Assembly (NCBI GenBank): GCA_023391005.1
Contig: JAEWBS010000121.1
Coordinates: 1 to 20,027, forward strand
DNA: 20,027 bases
Reading direction: 5' to 3'
From: Bacillota bacterium
GTDB lineage: Bacteria; Bacillota; Clostridia; Oscillospirales; Ruminococcaceae
Part shown: positions 6,530-14,871 of the stretch, piece after piece
Layout of the letters: every line of letters begins with the position of its first letter
How positions within the stretch are numbered: the first letter of the stretch is position 1
Program-made: the position numbers and the translations under genes
The notes under the pieces: model-generated
Seen by the model: only the letters and a program-made list of their open reading frames with translations
The model's database searches: none
What the model was told of the DNA's origin: nothing

Positions 6530-7882
6530 ATGAATCGAACCATTGTCGCTTTAAGCACGCCGCCCGCACACAGTGCCATTGCGGTGGTGCGCCTGTCGGG
6601 TCCTGATGCCATCGCGGTTGCCGATAAAATTTTTAGGCCTTTTTATGCTGAAAGCCTCGGCAGTCTGCCCGGATATCATGCCGCTTACGGCGAGGTGATT
6701 TCGGGTGACGCGCTGATCGACGAGGCGGTGGCACTTGTCTATCGCGCGCCCAAAAGCTATACCGGAGAAAATATGGTCGAGTTCTCTTGTCATGGCAATC
6801 CACTGATTGCGGCGCGGCTGGTCGCGGCCTGCATTGCGGTGGGCGCGGCGCCTGCGGGAGCCGGTGAATTCACCAAAAGAGCGTTTGAAAACGGCAAATT
6901 GGATCTATCTCAGGCCGAGGCGGTCGCCGAACTGATTGAAGCTGAAAGTGATCTGGCTGCCAATGCGGCACAGCAGCGCAGAAGCGGCGAGCTTGGAAAA
7001 CGCGTGCAGGCACTGTGCGATCAGCTCAGCTTTGCCGCGGCGCAACTGGCGGTTTGGAGCGATTATCCCGAGGAGGAGGACGCGCCCGCAATTACGCGCG
7101 AAGCTCTGCTTGATATCTTTGTTTCGGTGCTTAATGAGCTGAAAAGTCTTGCATCGCGCTATAACACGGGCAGACTGATTCAACAGGGTATTAAGGTGGC
7201 GATTGCAGGCAGCCCGAATGTCGGCAAATCAACGCTGATCAATTTATTAAGCGGCAGCGAACGCGCCATTGTCACCGATATTGCGGGTACAACCCGAGAT
7301 GTTATTGAAGCGCCTGCCGAGCTCGACGGTATTACGATTCGCCTCTTGGACACAGCGGGTATCCGCGAAACGGAGGATGAAATTGAGCGTATCGGCATTC
7401 GTCGCGCAAAGGACGCGATTGAAACCAGTGACCTTATTTTGTATCTTTTAGACGGTTCAAATCCGGTTACAGATGAAGATAAAACGTTACTATTGCAAAT
7501 AAATACGCGACCGCATCTGGTTATTTTTAATAAAACCGATCTTAAAAACGACAGTTTTCAACATCTCATCAAAGCGGATGTTGAAATTTCAGCTTTGACG
7601 GGAGCGGGAATTGAGAGCCTTAAGGAATCGATAAAAAAGGTTTTAGGAATAACCTTGACGCAGGACGGCTGCCTCATCGCTTCCCAGCGGCAATTTGATT
7701 GCGTTTTGCGCGCTGAAAAATCGCTTTCTGAAGCCGTTTTTCATCTTGAGGCCGGTGTGACGCTCGACGTGGTCGGAATTTTGATCGAAGACGCGATTGC
7801 GCCGCTTGCCGAACTGACCGGCCGCAGCGCGTCGCAAAGCGTCATCGAGCAGGTCTTCACCAAGTTCTGTGTTGGGAAATAA
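6530..7882 (+). CDS. mnmE: tRNA modification GTPase MnmE (TrmE)
   Basis: With MnmG, MnmE adds the carboxymethylaminomethyl group to U34 of tRNAs reading split codon boxes. The 450-residue protein has the N-terminal folate-binding domain (TIVALSTPPAHSAIAVVRLSG start, GEFTKRAFENGKLDLSQAEAV near 110-130), an inserted GTPase domain with G1 GSPNVGKST (about 226-234), DIAGTTRD, DTAGIRET and NKTD, and the C-terminal catalytic motif ending FCVGK, which carries the essential cysteine. GGAG sits nine bases before the ATG. mnmG follows after 58 bases. Confidence 0.97.
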   Translation: MNRTIVALSTPPAHSAIAVVRLSGPDAIAVADKIFRPFYAESLGSLPGYHAAYGEVISGDALIDEAVALVYRAPKSYTGENMVEFSCHGNPLIAARLVAACIAVGAAPAGAGEFTKRAFENGKLDLSQAEAVAELIEAESDLAANAAQQRRSGELGKRVQALCDQLSFAAAQLAVWSDYPEEEDAPAITREALLDIFVSVLNELKSLASRYNTGRLIQQGIKVAIAGSPNVGKSTLINLLSGSERAIVTDIAGTTRDVIEAPAELDGITIRLLDTAGIRETEDEIERIGIRRAKDAIETSDLILYLLDGSNPVTDEDKTLLLQINTRPHLVIFNKTDLKNDSFQHLIKADVEISALTGAGIESLKESIKKVLGITLTQDGCLIASQRQFDCVLRAEKSLSEAVFHLEAGVTLDVVGILIEDAIAPLAELTGRSASQSVIEQVFTKFCVGK

Positions 7883-7940
7883 TAAAACATGTTGAAAACT
7901 TTTAATTTTTGTTAGGAATTCTACTTGGGGGAATTTTCGG

Positions 7941-9828
<1,888 letters not shown>

Positions 9829-9842
<14 letters not shown>

Positions 9843-10539
9843 TAAGCTTTCTGAATGTCTGGGGCACTTTGGTCTGACGGTTACGGCGCAGCAGGGTGAT
9901 TATTTCAATACTTATGGTAAATTTTTATTGGAATATAACGAAAAAGTGAATTTAACGGCCATCACAGACCCTGATGAAATTGCGATTAAGCATTTTGCAG
10001 ATAGCGTTCTTCCGCTGGCGCTGAATGAAATCGCACCGGGCGCTTCGTTGATCGATGTCGGAACTGGGGCGGGCTTTCCCGGTGTGCCGCTTAAAATTAT
10101 GCGGCCTGATATTGAGCTGACGCTGCTCGACAGCCTGAACAAACGGCTGAAATTTTTAGAGGAGCTGTCGGCGTTGCTTGGGCAACAGAATAACCTCGTC
10201 CATGCCCGCGCCGAGATGGCGGGGGCGGATGAAGCACTGCGCGGGCGTTTTGACTATGCGACCTCGCGTGCGGTCGCACAGCTCGCAGTGTTGTGTGAAT
10301 ATTGCCTGCCGCTTTTAAAGGTTGGCGGAAAAATGCTGGCACTCAAAGGGCCGGACTGCGCCGCTGAAATAGCGGCCGCAAAAAAAGCAGTTGAGGTTTT
10401 AGGCGGCGACATTGCCGCTGTTCATGAATATGCGCTGGCCGATCAGGGGCAACGTACGCTGATCATCATTGAAAAGATCAAGAAAACGCCTAAAAAATAT
10501 CCGCGCCAACGTATAAAGCTCAACGAAAAACCGTTGTAG
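9829..10539 (+). CDS. rsmG: 16S rRNA (guanine-N7)-methyltransferase RsmG (GidB)
   Basis: RsmG methylates the 16S rRNA guanine equivalent to E. coli G527; loss of this activity is a known route to low-level streptomycin resistance. It is a Rossmann-fold SAM methyltransferase with the family motifs NEKVNLTAI and KHFADS (about 38-59), the SAM-binding glycine loop DVGTGAGFPGVPLK (76-89), and TSRAVAQL and KGPD later. The ATG at 9829 gives 236 residues and has AAGGAG nine bases upstream. The ATG at 9820 touches that ribosome-binding site and is unlikely. Confidence 0.95.
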
Positions 10540-10553
10540 GAAGGAGAGGTTTT

Positions 10554-10988
10554 ATGACCGGCCAGCTTGCGTCATTTTTACCGATTATACTGATTGTCTT
10601 TTCAAATCTTGCCTACAACATTGCGACGAAGGCGACGCCCCCGGAGGCCAATGCCACGGCCTCGCTGGTGGTCACCTATGTGGTGGCGGCGGTCTGTGCG
10701 CTTTTAATGATGCGCTTTCAAACCGGCAGCTTTTCGCTCGCGCATTTTAAGGGTGTTAACTGGACGGCGGTTTTGCTCGCGATCAGCATTGTTTGTCTTG
10801 AAATCGGTTATATTCTCGCCTACCGTGCGGGGTGGAATATCAGCGTTTGTTCATTGATTGCAAACATTGCGCTTGCCATGCTGCTCGTGCTCGTGGGGGT
10901 TTTCTTTTATCACGAAAGTCTTGGCCCGAGGCAGATCGGCGGCATGGCGCTCTGCCTTGGCGGTCTGCTGCTGTTGAACCTCAAATAA
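10554..10988 (+). CDS. Small EamA/DMT-family membrane protein
   Basis: The protein has 144 residues and about five hydrophobic segments (roughly 5-25, 34-54, 68-90, 97-118, 126-143). It resembles a single EamA half-repeat of the drug/metabolite transporter superfamily. The C-terminal pattern FYHESLGPRQIGGMALCLGGLLLLN is typical. A functional unit would need dimerisation, as in small multidrug transporters. A strong ribosome-binding site (GGAAGGAGAGG) precedes the ATG, and the gene starts 14 bases after rsmG, so co-transcription is likely. The substrate cannot be inferred. Confidence 0.8.
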   Translation: MTGQLASFLPIILIVFSNLAYNIATKATPPEANATASLVVTYVVAAVCALLMMRFQTGSFSLAHFKGVNWTAVLLAISIVCLEIGYILAYRAGWNISVCSLIANIALAMLLVLVGVFFYHESLGPRQIGGMALCLGGLLLLNLK

Positions 10989-11036
10989 CGTTTTATATAA
11001 TTTTGCCGATTATAGCGGCAAGGGCGGCCATCCTGT

Positions 11037-11064
11037 AGAAAGTCCAGTGGCGGTTGGACTTTCT
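11037..11064. repeat. Hairpin downstream of the EamA-type gene
   Basis: AGAAAGTCCA (11037-11046) and TGGACTTTCT (11055-11064) form a perfect 10-base stem with an eight-base loop. There is no T-run on either side, so it is not a convincing intrinsic terminator. It may still mark the 3' end of the mnmE-to-EamA transcript. Confidence 0.5.
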
Positions 11065-11088
11065 GTCGGGATCTGCGGCCAAAAATTC

Positions 11089-11138
11089 TTGCTATATATT
11101 CCAATAAATGGTATATTCCACTTAACAAGGGAATATAC
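11089..11138 (+). promoter_or_regulatory. noc promoter with repeated TATATTCC sites
   Basis: TTGCTA (11089-11094) and TATATT (11112-11117) are exactly 17 bases apart. The octamer TATATTCC occurs twice directly (11095-11102 and 11112-11119) and once inverted as GGAATATA (11130-11137). The second and third copies extend to a perfect 9-base inverted repeat with a 10-base spacer. The sites cover the spacer, the -10 and the start region, which is where a repressor would sit. Confidence 0.65.
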
Positions 11139-11164
11139 TGTTTTATTTTTTGGGGGTGTGCGCA

Positions 11165-12019
11165 ATGGGGTTTCTGCCGCTATTAGGGAACAGCTTCACA
11201 CGCGTCAGACTGGTTCCGCTCGACAGCATCGATCCAAATCCGGCGCAGCCCCGTCAGGTTTTTGAGCAAAAGGCGCTTGAGGAGCTGGCGCTCTCAATTA
11301 AAGAAAACGGGCTAATCTCACCGGTTGTAGTCCGAAAAACAGGTGATCGCTTTCAGCTCATTGCGGGAGAACGGCGGTTGATGGCTTTTAAAATGCTTGG
11401 AGAAACCAGCATCCCCGCCCTGCTTGAGGAAGCGGACGACCGCCGCAGCGCGACACTGGCGATCATTGAAAATATGCAACGTCAGGATCTAACCTTTTTT
11501 GAAGAGGCGCAGGCCATCGCGCTGCTGATTAAAACACAGGAGTTGACCCAGCAACAGGCCGCCGAACGGTTGGGCCTGTCGCAGTCGGCGGTAGCTAATA
11601 AGCTGCGTCTGCTCCGGCTGCCCAAGCCGCAGGTGGACAGGCTGGTTGAAGCGGGACTGACCGAGCGGCATGCACGGGCGTTGCTGCCGCTTTGCGAGGA
11701 CCCCCGACTTGAGGTGGTGGTATCTAAAATAATTCAGGCGCACGCCACCGTTAAACAGACTGAAAAGATGGTGGAGGATATACAAAAAAGGCCAAAGCCC
11801 AAGCAGGGCGGCCGAATTTTGATCCTAAAAGATCTTCGCCTCTTTACTTCGACCATCGGCCATGCCGTCGAGGTCATGAAGCAAGCCGGTATAGACGCTA
11901 AAACTGAAAAGACCGAGGACGAACAAAATATTGTCTATACCATTGTGATACCGAAAGCCGCCCCCGATAAAAAAGCCTTAATGCGAAGTCAGACGCCGAC
12001 ATTGAGGTCGGTGCTTTGA
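11165..12019 (+). CDS. noc: Nucleoid occlusion protein Noc-like (ParB family)
   Basis: This is a ParB-fold CTPase and DNA-binding protein. From ATG 11165 it has 284 residues. The ParB N-terminal domain has DPNPAQPR (23-30), the CTP-binding GERR motif (68-71) and ENMQRQDL (102-109). The helix-turn-helix TQQQAAERLGLSQSAVANKLRLLRLP (about 128-153) has the SQSxxANKLRLL pattern, which is closer to Noc than to Spo0J. Noc binds scattered chromosomal sites and keeps the division septum off the nucleoid. The position after rsmG matches B. subtilis. GGGGGT lies about eight bases before the chosen ATG; the TTG at 11150 is less likely. The first residues, MGFLPLLGNSF, could be a short membrane-binding helix. 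Plain ParB is the alternative. Confidence 0.85.
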   Translation: MGFLPLLGNSFTRVRLVPLDSIDPNPAQPRQVFEQKALEELALSIKENGLISPVVVRKTGDRFQLIAGERRLMAFKMLGETSIPALLEEADDRRSATLAIIENMQRQDLTFFEEAQAIALLIKTQELTQQQAAERLGLSQSAVANKLRLLRLPKPQVDRLVEAGLTERHARALLPLCEDPRLEVVVSKIIQAHATVKQTEKMVEDIQKRPKPKQGGRILILKDLRLFTSTIGHAVEVMKQAGIDAKTEKTEDEQNIVYTIVIPKAAPDKKALMRSQTPTLRSVL

Positions 12020-12050
12020 TGATAGATCTCCCCCGGCTGATTGACACGAG

Positions 12051-12083
12051 AAAGAGCTGCCGCGCTGCGGACAGCTCTTTTTC
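12051..12083 (+). terminator. Terminator after noc
   Basis: AAAGAGCTG (12051-12059) pairs with CAGCTCTTT (12072-12080), with an inner GC-rich extension. It is followed by TTTTTCG overlapping the stem end. It lies 31 bases past the noc stop. Confidence 0.88.
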
Positions 12084-12409
12084 GTCGTTATACGCAAAAA
12101 AATACCGGCGGAATCAATTGTTGAAAAGATGGTATTTTGTTAAGAAAAACAAAAATTATGTCGGTACGACCTAAAAACTCAGAACCTATGGTATAATAGC
12201 CGCAGAACGGCTATTATACCGGGAGAATACACAATAGTACAAATTTAAGCACGGCCGGCCGCTTTTTTGTTTGCCATTTAGGGTATAACACGCCCGCTGA
12301 TAGATGTTTAAGAATCAAATCAGTTTTTGGTGCATTTTAAAGCTGCCGTAGTGGAGGCAGCGGGTTTTGTTATAACATCGGGCTTTTAAACTGTTTTTAG
12401 TGCAGGAGG
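12084..12409. other. Gene-free stretch between noc and the lipoprotein gene
   Basis: This stretch has no plausible gene; the longest in-frame ATG stretch is a dozen codons without a ribosome-binding site. In order it holds: an AAAATACC/GGTATTTT inverted repeat (12099-12106 and 12131-12138); the 31-base dyad at 12190-12220; a GC-rich palindrome ending in six Ts (12247-12268, possible weak terminator); and a GCTGCC/GGCAGC hairpin followed by GGGTTTTG (12342-12367). Two TATAAC sequences (near 12295 and 12371) could be -10 elements for the lipoprotein gene, but neither has a good -35. Confidence 0.5.
12190..12220. repeat. 31-base perfect dyad containing a -10 hexamer on both strands
   Basis: GGTATAATAGCCG (12190-12202) and CGGCTATTATACC (12208-12220) are perfect inverse complements around CAGAA. 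On the plus strand TATAAT (12192-12197) is preceded by TG plus one base, an extended -10. On the minus strand TATAAT (12213-12218) has TTGTAC (12237-12242) 18 bases upstream. It could be a divergent promoter, a dimeric operator or an RNA hairpin. Confidence 0.65.
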
Positions 12410-12418
12410 ATGGTGGCG

Positions 12419-13180
12419 ATGCGTTTGGGCAAAAGAGGTATGGTTTTAATTCTGGCGGCGATGCTGATGTTGGGGTGTTCGCGGGCGGGCTTTAAAGATT
12501 CGCTCAACCGCAGTTCCTCCTCACCCGCCAGCAGCGCAGGGAACAATACATCGAGCGATCCGTCTGATATGCTCGTGTTCGATATGGACGTTGGTGAGAT
12601 GGACGAGGACGGCGTTTATCTCTACTATGCACTTCCGCGTGCTATGGACCCGTTGGCCGAAGCGCCCGCCGAGCATATTTCGGAAAAAATACATACGGCG
12701 CTGTTCGCGCTGCGAGATAAAATTGTCGCGGATAAGGCCGTGCACAGTCTGACGGTCTATGATTCGCTGACCCGAAACGACGGCGTTTATTACAGTACTG
12801 TGTATGATATTAAATATTTGCAGACCAAGGATGCCGCGAAAGCGCTTTATTGCTTTGGCCTCGTGTTTGAGTCAGCGACCGGCGGACTGGTCGGTGTCGA
12901 TTCTATCATCGATTCCGATACGCTCATAGCACTGCTGCTCGACGAGCAATCCTCAAAAATTCTTGAGAAGGATGAGGCGCTGGCCGCCAAACAGCGGGCA
13001 TATCTCAACAGTCAGGGTGTCGATATGTTGAAAAAAAGACTCTCCTTCCCCGACGGCGTTGTCTCGCTTGAGCAGCTTTTGGACGCATCGTTCTATTTGG
13101 ATGGTGGCAAGCTGGTCGCGGTGTTCGCAGCCCCGCAGGATATCGGCGGCGTGATAAGGGTATCTATATCCCTTAAATAA
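12419..13180 (+). CDS. Predicted lipoprotein, possibly DUF3298/RsiV-like C-terminus
   Basis: A 253-residue exported lipoprotein is predicted. The signal has basic residues (MRLGKR), a hydrophobic core (MVLILAAMLML) and a Gly-Cys cleavage site with Cys20 as the lipidated residue. A Ser/Asn-rich linker follows (about 30-50), then an acidic globular domain. The end of the protein (SFYLDGGKLVAVFAAPQDIGGVIRVSI) resembles the C-terminal strands of DUF3298 domains found in anti-sigma factors such as RsiV and in some deacetylase-associated proteins. That match is by eye and tentative. AGGAGG lies nine bases before ATG 12419; ATG 12410 overlaps that site and is rejected. No sigma-factor gene is adjacent. 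The function is unknown. Confidence 0.8.
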   Translation: MRLGKRGMVLILAAMLMLGCSRAGFKDSLNRSSSSPASSAGNNTSSDPSDMLVFDMDVGEMDEDGVYLYYALPRAMDPLAEAPAEHISEKIHTALFALRDKIVADKAVHSLTVYDSLTRNDGVYYSTVYDIKYLQTKDAAKALYCFGLVFESATGGLVGVDSIIDSDTLIALLLDEQSSKILEKDEALAAKQRAYLNSQGVDMLKKRLSFPDGVVSLEQLLDASFYLDGGKLVAVFAAPQDIGGVIRVSISLK

Positions 13181-13222
13181 TGAGGAAAATACATACGGCG
13201 CAAAAATTATTGCGGTTTTGCT

Positions 13223-13251
13223 TTGACATCAGTGCATCAGCGTACTATAAT
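13223..13251 (+). promoter_or_regulatory. Consensus promoter of the aminotransferase gene
   Basis: TTGACA (13223-13228) and TATAAT (13246-13251) are exactly 17 bases apart, a full-consensus vegetative promoter. It leaves a leader of about 105 bases before the ATG. The leader contains a small GCCTT/AAGGC hairpin (near 13293) but no recognisable T-box, riboswitch or credible leader peptide. Confidence 0.88.
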
Positions 13252-13363
13252 AGTCAGTAACTTTAATACATAATACTGGTAATGCCTTAAAAGGCGGATA
13301 TTTTGTACGGCTTTTGTTGACGCTTTATCGGTATCAGTTCAGTGACGAAAGGGGACCTATAAG

Positions 13364-14389
13364 ATGGAGAAAAAAAATATAGACTGGAGCTCGCTGGGGT
13401 TCGGCTACATTCCGACCGATAGCCGCTATGTTTCGGTTTATGCGGACGGAAAGTGGGATGGAGGGCGGCTGGTTTCAGATCCCAACGTCGTTATGAACGA
13501 ATCTGCCGGTGTGCTTCAATATGCACAGACCTGCTTTGAGGGCCTTAAAGCCTATACGACTCAGGATGGTAGCATTGTCACCTTCCGCCCCGATTTAAAC
13601 GCGGCGAGAATGAAGGACACCTGCGAACGCCTGATGATGCCGGTTTTCCCTGAGGAGCGCTTTATTGAAGCGCTGGATATGCTGGTCAAGGCCAACGCCG
13701 CCTATGTGCCGCCGTTTGGCTCGGGCGCGACGCTTTATGTTCGCCCCAACGTATATGGTACCGGCCCGGTTATCGGTGTTGCCCCCGCGCCTGAATATAC
13801 CTTCCGTATGTTCTGTACCCCTGTTGGCGCCTATTTTAAGGGCGGCGCTAAGCCGATTAAGCTGACGGTCAGCCCCTATGACCGCGCGGCGCCGCAAGGC
13901 ACCGGCCATATCAAGGCGGGCCTTAACTACGCGATGAGCCTGTACGCGGGCTACCAAGCCAAGCACGCCGGCTTTGCCGAGAATATGTTCCTCGACGCGG
14001 CCACCCGCACCAGAGTGGAAGAGACCGGCGGCGCAAACTTCTTGTTTGTGACCAAGGATGGCAAGGTCGTCACGCCTAAGTCGCCAACCATTCTGCCCTC
14101 GGTTACCCGCCGCTCGCTGATGGTGGTCGCCAAGGAGTATCTGGGTCTTGAGTGTGAGGAGCGCGAGGTGCTGCTTGAAGAGGTGCGCGATTTTGCCGAG
14201 TGCGGTCTGTGCGGTACCGCTGCGGTCATCTCCCCCGTTGGCAGCATCAATAACTTTGGCGAGGAGATCTGCTTCCCCTCCGGCATGGAGGAGATGGGCC
14301 CCGTCATCAAGAAGCTGTATGAGACGCTTACCGGCATTCAGATGGGTGTTATTGAAGCGCCTGAGGGCTGGATTCATAAGATCATGTAA
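13364..14389 (+). CDS. ilvE: Branched-chain amino acid aminotransferase
   Basis: This fold-type IV, PLP-dependent enzyme interconverts Leu, Ile and Val with their 2-oxo acids using glutamate/2-oxoglutarate. Its 341 residues fit the larger (BCAT-like) group. Landmarks are QTCFEGLKAY (55-64), LYVRPNVYGTG (124-134), the likely PLP-binding Lys184 in GTGHIKAGLNYA, and the cofactor region VEETGGANFLF (218-228) where relatives have EECGTSN. A late SVTRRSLMVVAKEYLG helix and GTAAVISPVG follow. GGGG lies nine bases before the ATG. No other branched-chain biosynthesis genes are adjacent, so it appears to be a single-gene transcription unit. Confidence 0.94.
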   Translation: MEKKNIDWSSLGFGYIPTDSRYVSVYADGKWDGGRLVSDPNVVMNESAGVLQYAQTCFEGLKAYTTQDGSIVTFRPDLNAARMKDTCERLMMPVFPEERFIEALDMLVKANAAYVPPFGSGATLYVRPNVYGTGPVIGVAPAPEYTFRMFCTPVGAYFKGGAKPIKLTVSPYDRAAPQGTGHIKAGLNYAMSLYAGYQAKHAGFAENMFLDAATRTRVEETGGANFLFVTKDGKVVTPKSPTILPSVTRRSLMVVAKEYLGLECEEREVLLEEVRDFAECGLCGTAAVISPVGSINNFGEEICFPSGMEEMGPVIKKLYETLTGIQMGVIEAPEGWIHKIM

Positions 14390-14402
14390 GGTTGCGCGTT
14401 GT

Positions 14403-14461
14403 TTCAACATACGGCGCAAGGTTATGTTGAATTATAGGGCGGCCGCCGCGTGCGGCCGCCC
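14403..14461 (+). terminator. Tandem hairpins after ilvE
   Basis: The first hairpin pairs TTCAACATA (14403-14411) with TATGTTGAA (14423-14431). The second, very stable one pairs GGGCGGCCGC (14437-14446) with GCGGCCGCCC (14452-14461) around CGCGT. The T-run after the second is only TT, so termination by the intrinsic route may be inefficient. Position and stability still suggest a transcript end. Confidence 0.6.
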
Positions 14462-14490
14462 TTAAGCCATCGGCAGCAATAAACTGGTTC

Positions 14491-14519
14491 TTGATAACGG
14501 CTGAAAATATTGATATAAT
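14491..14519 (+). promoter_or_regulatory. Promoter of the ABC-F leader
   Basis: TTGATA (14491-14496) and TATAAT (14514-14519) are exactly 17 bases apart. A second perfect TATAAT occurs at 14611-14616 with a poor -35. Either would start an RNA carrying the small reading frame and hairpins upstream of the ABC-F gene; from the first the leader is about 345 bases, from the second about 250. Confidence 0.8.
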
Positions 14520-14647
14520 ACCCAAAGACGGTTATTATATTTTATTAAAGTGCCGCCGCTTAACGCGGTAGCGAATTAGGATGCGTAAGTGATGTTATTT
14601 ACACGCATAGTATAATAAGCGATAGAGAAATGATTTGAGGTGAAAAG

Positions 14648-14668
14648 ATGCGCAAATTTTCTTGCTAA
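14648..14668 (+). CDS. Putative leader peptide MRKFSC upstream of the ABC-F gene
   Basis: This six-codon reading frame (ATG CGC AAA TTT TCT TGC TAA) has a well-placed ribosome-binding site (GAGGTG, five bases before the ATG). It is the only small frame in the leader with such a site. Its last codons contain TTTCTTGC (14658-14665), which can pair with GCAAGAAA downstream (14728-14735). A ribosome halted on it would therefore change folding of the leader. This is the usual design of antibiotic-sensing attenuators. Translation is inferred. Confidence 0.6.
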   Translation: MRKFSC

Positions 14669-14849
14669 TGTTATAGGGCATCGTAAAATGGGCGCGGCCT
14701 TCATGCCGCCTGTTTTGTCATGCCGTTGCAAGAAAGTTTAGCATCTTTAAAGCCTTGAAATAATAACGTTTAAACCGCAGCTTTTGCGGTTTAAATTACC
14801 GTGTTGTTTTAAGCTGCAAGAATGAACTTTCTTGCGGCTTAATTTTTTT
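14657..14849 (+). promoter_or_regulatory. Transcription attenuator of the ABC-F gene
   Basis: Four complementary segments are visible: 1, TTTCTTGC (14658-14665, in the leader frame); 2, GCAAGAAAG (14728-14736); 3, TTAAGCTGCAAGAA (14809-14822); 4, CTTTCTTGC plus GGCTTAA (14827-14842). Segments 3 and 4 form a 14-pair stem (one G-U) followed by seven Ts (14843-14849), a textbook terminator ending 22 bases before the gene. Segment 2 can pair with 1 (eight pairs) or with 4 (nine pairs). An additional hairpin, TTTAAACCGC/GCGGTTTAAA, sits at 14769-14795. A ribosome stalled on the leader frame would cover 1, free 2 to trap 4, and prevent termination. Confidence 0.72.
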
Positions 14850-14871
14850 ACAAGACGGGAGGATTTGCACC

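Noticed and set aside
5875..6606. Long plus-strand frame overlapping the end of jag and the start of mnmE
   Set aside because: It is the +1 shadow of the R/G-rich jag tail, crosses a strong terminator and ends inside mnmE.
11037..11064. Hairpin as intrinsic terminator after the EamA-type gene
   Set aside because: The stem is perfect but no T-run follows on either strand, so I list it only as a hairpin.
12158..12196. Twelve-codon ATG frame running into the 31-base dyad
   Set aside because: There is no ribosome-binding site and no sign of attenuation linked to it.
13258..13363. Possible T-box or riboswitch in the ilvE leader
   Set aside because: The leader is only about 105 bases, has no T-box antiterminator sequence and no terminator hairpin; only a five-pair hairpin is visible.
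13595..14419. Long open frame opposite ilvE
   Set aside because: It lies wholly antisense to a conserved enzyme gene, has a composition typical of a shadow frame and matches no family I recognise.
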